64,000 nt of DNA from JACJWR01 sp963752505 (GTDB taxonomy: Bacteria; Actinomycetota; Actinomycetes; S36-B12; UBA10799): assembly GCA_963752505.1 (NCBI GenBank), contig CAVVYM010000001.1:62001-126000 (forward strand), in the 5' to 3' direction. How positions within the stretch are numbered: the first letter of the stretch is position 1; each line of letters begins with the position of its first letter. Positions 60,747 to 64,000 of the stretch are shown here, in pieces. The notes under the pieces are model-generated. The model ran no database searches. It saw nothing but the letters and a program-made list of their open reading frames with translations, and had not been told where the DNA came from. Made by a program: the position numbers and the translations under genes.

Positions 60747-61781
60747 CTAGCCACCACCGCCGGGTGTCGAGCGGGACCGGCCACGGTGCTCCGGGGTACC
60801 CACTGCCGAACCGGCATCAAATCTGCCGTAGGCATCCACGATGCGCCCGACGAGTTTGTGGCGGACTACGTCGCGACTAGTCAGTTCCTGGAACGAAATG
60901 TCGTCGACGCCGTCGAGCACCCGCTGTACCTGGCGCAGGCCGCTGGTGGAACCGCCCGGGAGGTCCACCTGCGTGACGTCTCCGGTGACCACCATGGTTG
61001 AGCCGAAGCCGAGCCTGGTCAGGAACATCTTCATCTGCTCTGCGGTGGTGTTCTGCGCCTCGTCCAGGATGATGAACGAGTCGTTGAGCGTGCGTCCGCG
61101 CATGTACGCCAACGGCGCCACCTCGATCGTCCCCGAGGTCATCAACCGTGGAATCCGATCTGGATCCAACATGTCATGCAGGGCGTCGTAGAGCGGGCGC
61201 AGGTAGGGGTCAATCTTCTCGCTCAGAGTGCCGGGCAGGAAACCGAGCCGCTCCCCGGCCTCCACGGCTGGGCGGGTGAGAATGATTCTGGTGACTTCCT
61301 TGTTCTGTAGCGCCTGTACCGCCTTGGCGACTGCCAGGTAGGTCTTTCCGGTACCCGCCGGCCCGATCCCGAACACGATGGTGTGCGCGTCAATGGCATC
61401 CACGTAGCGCTTCTGATTCAGCGTCTTGGGCCGGATCGTTCGGCCCCGGCTCGACAGGATGTTCGCCGTAAGCACCTCGGCCGGGCGCACGCCTTCGGAC
61501 TCGCGGAGCATCCCGAACGAACGCTCGATGGACTCCGTCGTCAATGCCTGACCGCTGCGCAGAATCGTCAGCATCTCGGCGAGCATCTGCTCGGCCAGCA
61601 CCACATCTGCCTCCGGGCCGGAAATCCGCACTTCGTTGCCGCGCACGAAGAACTGCGCAGCGGGCATCAACCGCTCCATGAGCGACAAGTACTCGTCGCC
61701 GATGCCAAGCACCGACACCATCGGTTGCGACGACGGGATGATCACCGTGGTCTGGGCATCGGATTCCTGTGATTGCGTCAT
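60747..61781 (-). CDS. phoH: PhoH family ATPase
   Basis: This 344-residue protein has an N-terminal KH-like part (VSVLGIGDEYLSLMERLM, EVRISGPEADVVLAEQML) and the PhoH ATPase domain, with Walker A IGPAGTGKTYLA and Walker B SFIILDEAQNTT. It is probably an RNA helicase or nuclease cofactor coupled to YbeY. It lies in the conserved HIT-phoH-ybeY order. The C-terminal tail is glycine- and serine-rich. Confidence 0.94.
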   Translation of the reverse strand: MTQSQESDAQTTVIIPSSQPMVSVLGIGDEYLSLMERLMPAAQFFVRGNEVRISGPEADVVLAEQMLAEMLTILRSGQALTTESIERSFGMLRESEGVRPAEVLTANILSSRGRTIRPKTLNQKRYVDAIDAHTIVFGIGPAGTGKTYLAVAKAVQALQNKEVTRIILTRPAVEAGERLGFLPGTLSEKIDPYLRPLYDALHDMLDPDRIPRLMTSGTIEVAPLAYMRGRTLNDSFIILDEAQNTTAEQMKMFLTRLGFGSTMVVTGDVTQVDLPGGSTSGLRQVQRVLDGVDDISFQELTSRDVVRHKLVGRIVDAYGRFDAGSAVGTPEHRGRSRSTPGGGG

Positions 61782-61807
61782 GCGCTGCGCTGCGTCTCCT
61801 ACTCTTC

Positions 61808-62161
61808 TCAGCCCGGCGGCCAGGTCAGGTGCCGGCCGCCGAGCAGGTGCACGTGGACGTGGTCGACGGTTTGACCGCCGTCACCACCGGTGTTGATCAC
61901 CACTCGATAGCCCGATGAGAGTTTCTCCTGGGCGGCGACATCGGCGACCGCCACCATGAGGTCGGAGAGCAGACTCGGATCCGCCGCGGACAGCAGCGAG
62001 AGGTTGTCGTGATGTGCGCGTGGGATCACCAACACGTGCACCGGGGCCTGGGGGTTGATGTCGCGGAAGGCGAGGATTCGCTCGTCGGCGTAGACGATGT
62101 CGGCGGGAATCGATCCGGCAGCTATGAGGCAGAACGGGCAGTTGCTCATAGCGCCCATCAT
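61808..62161 (-). CDS. HIT family protein (HINT-like)
   Basis: This 117-residue protein hydrolyses adenosine phosphoramidates or related nucleotides. The histidine triad VDHVHVHLLGG is at the C-terminus, and the N-terminal CPFCLIAAGSIPADIVYADE is typical. The zinc-binding Cys pair CPFC is present. ATG 62161 overlaps the rsmE stop (ATGA); the alternative ATG at 62149 is closer to the family consensus. Confidence 0.93.
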   Translation of the reverse strand: MMGAMSNCPFCLIAAGSIPADIVYADERILAFRDINPQAPVHVLVIPRAHHDNLSLLSAADPSLLSDLMVAVADVAAQEKLSSGYRVVINTGGDGGQTVDHVHVHLLGGRHLTWPPG

Positions 62162-62946
62162 GGCCTAACCCCGCCACTTCTCGCATCGAAGCGTCCGGTC
62201 CGGGACATCACAAGCCCGGCGGCCAGCCCCCCAGCAAGGCTCGTGCGCAGCACCGTGGGGCCAAGCGAGACCGCCCTGGCACCGGCAGCGCCCAACTCAG
62301 TCAACTCCTCGGGTGCAATGCCCCCCTCGGGTCCGATGACCACCACGATCTCGTCCGCACCAGCGGGGACGGCGTCATTGATCGGCATACTCGCCTGCTC
62401 GTGGCACAGCAGAACCGCATCCGCCTTCCCCACCAGTTCGGCCAGTTGTCGACCGTTCACCGGGACGTCGATGATGGGCAACCGCACGCGCCGACTCTGT
62501 TTGGACGCCTCTCTGGCGGTGCGCCGCCAGCGCGCGAGGCCACGAGAGGCCCGCTCGCCAGACCACTTCGCCACCGACCTCGTCGCCTGCCACGGAACGA
62601 TTCGATCGACGCCCACCGACGTGAGAAATTCGATCGCAGAGTCGGCTCGATCAGATTTCGGCAGCGCCTGCACCACGGTCAGGGTGGGCGTGAGCGGCGG
62701 GTCGCTGCCCACGCGTTGCACCGCAACCTCGAGCCGGTCCTTGCCCGCCACGACTTTGATGGGCCCGGCCACCCAATCACCGTCACCGTCGGCCACCACG
62801 ATCCAGTCGCCTGCGCGGTGACGGCGCACGGCGATGGCGTGGTGGGCCTCATCGCCGACCAGCGTCACCTGCCCGTGGGGTGCCGCATCCCGGGCAAACT
62901 GGGACGAGAAGTAGACCGGCCAAGCCAGATCGCGCTCGCCGCTCAC
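62158..62946 (-). CDS. rsmE: 16S rRNA m3U1498 methyltransferase
   Basis: This 262-residue SPOUT-fold enzyme methylates U1498 of 16S rRNA. It shows the N-terminal PUA-like RNA-binding part (EAHHAIAVRRHRAGDWIVVADGDG), then VQALPKSDRADSAIEFLTSVGVDRI and the AdoMet knot VVVIGPEGGIAPEELTELG and VSLGPTVLRTSLAGG. The GTG start overlaps the dnaJ stop by 4 bases. Confidence 0.95.
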   Translation of the reverse strand: MSGERDLAWPVYFSSQFARDAAPHGQVTLVGDEAHHAIAVRRHRAGDWIVVADGDGDWVAGPIKVVAGKDRLEVAVQRVGSDPPLTPTLTVVQALPKSDRADSAIEFLTSVGVDRIVPWQATRSVAKWSGERASRGLARWRRTAREASKQSRRVRLPIIDVPVNGRQLAELVGKADAVLLCHEQASMPINDAVPAGADEIVVVIGPEGGIAPEELTELGAAGARAVSLGPTVLRTSLAGGLAAGLVMSRTGRFDARSGGVRP

Positions 62947-64000
62947 TTGCCGCCGAAGGCGTCTTTGAGCCGCTTAAACATGCCGGCGTGTTGCGGCTCC
63001 GGCTCGCCGCTGGGGTTCTCCTCCCCGCGAATAGCCGCCAGTTCGCGCAGCAACTCGGTCTGCCGTGGGTCAAGCCGCGTCGGGGTGGTGACATCGATGT
63101 GGACGATCATGTCGCCACGGCCGCCACCTCGCAGATGGGTGACACCGGCACCCCTGATGGTCTGCGACGAGCCGGGCTGCGTGCCCGGCCGGATCACGAT
63201 CTCGACCGTGTCGTCCAGCGTGGTGAATTGCAGCGTGGCTCCCAGCGCGGCGGCCGTCATGGGCAAACTGAGGGTGGCGTGCAGGTCGTCTCCGCGCCGG
63301 GTGAACACCGGATGCGGCCGTTCCACGACTTCGACGTAAAGGTCGCCGGGCGGACCGGCACCCGGACCTACCTCGCCTTCACCGGAAAGCCTGATCCTGG
63401 TGCCCGACTCGACGCCGGCGGGGATCTTGACCGAGACCGTCCGCCGAGTTCGGACGCGACCATCCCCCGCGCACTCCGGGCAAGGGTGCGGAATCAGGGT
63501 GCCGTAACCGCGACATTGCGGGCAGGCACGCGCGGTCATCACCTGCCCGAGGAATGAGCGCTGAACGCTCTGAATCTGGCCGCGACCGTGGCACATCGTG
63601 CAGGTCACTTCCTCGGTACCGACCGCCGCGCCCCGGCCCTCACAGGTGGGGCAGGCCACCGCGGTATCGACCGTGATGTCCTTCACTGTGCCGAACGCCG
63701 ATTCGGCTAAGTCCAGTTCGACTGTGAGCAGCGCATCCTGGCCGCGCCGCACCCGCGAGCGCGGACCCTGCTGGCCACCGCCGCCGAAGAAGGCGTCCAT
63801 GATGTCGCCGAAGCCGAAACCCGCCTGACCGAATCCCTGTGCCCCGCCACCGGCAGCCGCACGCGGGTCGGCACCCAAGTCGTACATCTGACGCTTCTCA
63901 GGATCCGCCAGCACCTCGTAGGCCGCGGTGACTTCCTTGAAACGCTCGTGGGTGGCCGGGTCAGGATTCACGTCAGGGTGCAACTGACGGGCCAGTTTGC
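62943..64000 (-). CDS. dnaJ: Chaperone protein DnaJ (5' end outside the window)
   Basis: The gene runs off the right edge; about 352 residues are visible. It has the tail of the J domain (HPDVNPD; the HPD motif is present), a Gly/Phe-rich linker, and the four zinc-binding CxxCxGxG repeats (CPTCEGRG, CTMCHGRG, CPQCRGYG and CPECAGDG). The C-terminal substrate-binding domains include FTRRGDDL. Actinomycetes often encode two DnaJ proteins; the one before rsmE is usually the second, DnaJ2. It stimulates DnaK ATPase. Confidence 0.95.
   Translation of the reverse strand, partial: KLARQLHPDVNPDPATHERFKEVTAAYEVLADPEKRQMYDLGADPRAAAGGGAQGFGQAGFGFGDIMDAFFGGGGQQGPRSRVRRGQDALLTVELDLAESAFGTVKDITVDTAVACPTCEGRGAAVGTEEVTCTMCHGRGQIQSVQRSFLGQVMTARACPQCRGYGTLIPHPCPECAGDGRVRTRRTVSVKIPAGVESGTRIRLSGEGEVGPGAGPPGDLYVEVVERPHPVFTRRGDDLHATLSLPMTAAALGATLQFTTLDDTVEIVIRPGTQPGSSQTIRGAGVTHLRGGGRGDMIVHIDVTTPTRLDPRQTELLRELAAIRGEENPSGEPEPQHAGMFKRLKDAFGGK

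Overview
The window is about 64 kb of high-GC DNA from an actinomycete. It shows glnE next to a GlnA2-type glutamine synthetase, a polyphosphate glucokinase, an F420-dependent NADP reductase, DUF3052 and DUF3145 proteins, an AhpE-type peroxiredoxin beside tRNA-Val, and the dnaJ-rsmE-HIT-phoH-ybeY-cdd-era order typical of the phylum. GTG and TTG starts, 4-base ATGA/GTGA overlaps and paired convergent terminators are common. The species cannot be named from the sequence. There is no prophage, insertion sequence or CRISPR array; most of the window is core chromosome.

Layout. 1-7.6 kb: thioredoxin tail, a secreted lysozyme-like protein and a PI-PLC-like lipoprotein, a CsoR/CstR-type repressor with a clear operator facing a DUF389 membrane protein, a release-factor-like/HicA-like protein, DUF5302, YaaA, and an ApbE-lipoprotein pair. 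7.7-21.5 kb: glnE-glnA2, a frameshifted nadE, a membrane diguanylate cyclase, panB, a carbamate kinase, an F420:NADP reductase, map, ppgK, a MarR regulator and a polytopic membrane protein. 21.6-25.1 kb: RNase P RNA and a four-gene operon (Nif3-like, zinc ribbon, RNase H, histidine phosphatase), then tRNA-Val. 25.1-31.4 kb: peroxiredoxin, a DinB-like protein, DUF3052, a lipoyl-less E2 catalytic domain, aceE and DUF3145. 31.5-46 kb is the more accessory stretch: a HODM-like protein, glycogen phosphorylase, two more lysozyme-like secreted proteins, an OafA-type acyltransferase, a decayed response-regulator receiver, a GH3 lipoprotein, a BCCT transporter, an AlaX-like editing protein, two tRNAs and a lipase. 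46-64 kb: dnaG, dgt, a YdcF protein, dusB, glyS, a TIGR03943/permease pair, uppS, recO, an AI-2E family protein, era, cdd-like, ybeY, phoH, HIT, rsmE and dnaJ.

Most unusual points: a dispersed family of long inverted repeats sharing one arm consensus (34961-35024, 43895-43964, 44981-45046), with a 27-bp tandem array attached to one copy; the CstR-like repressor, missing the copper-ligand histidine, with a palindromic operator and a DUF389 target; the release-factor-like/HicA-like fusion; the stand-alone E2 catalytic domain between DUF3052 and aceE; three secreted lysozyme-like paralogues, one with a 14-residue repeat array; and the broken nadE. None of these amounts to a demonstrated new system; they are testable leads.
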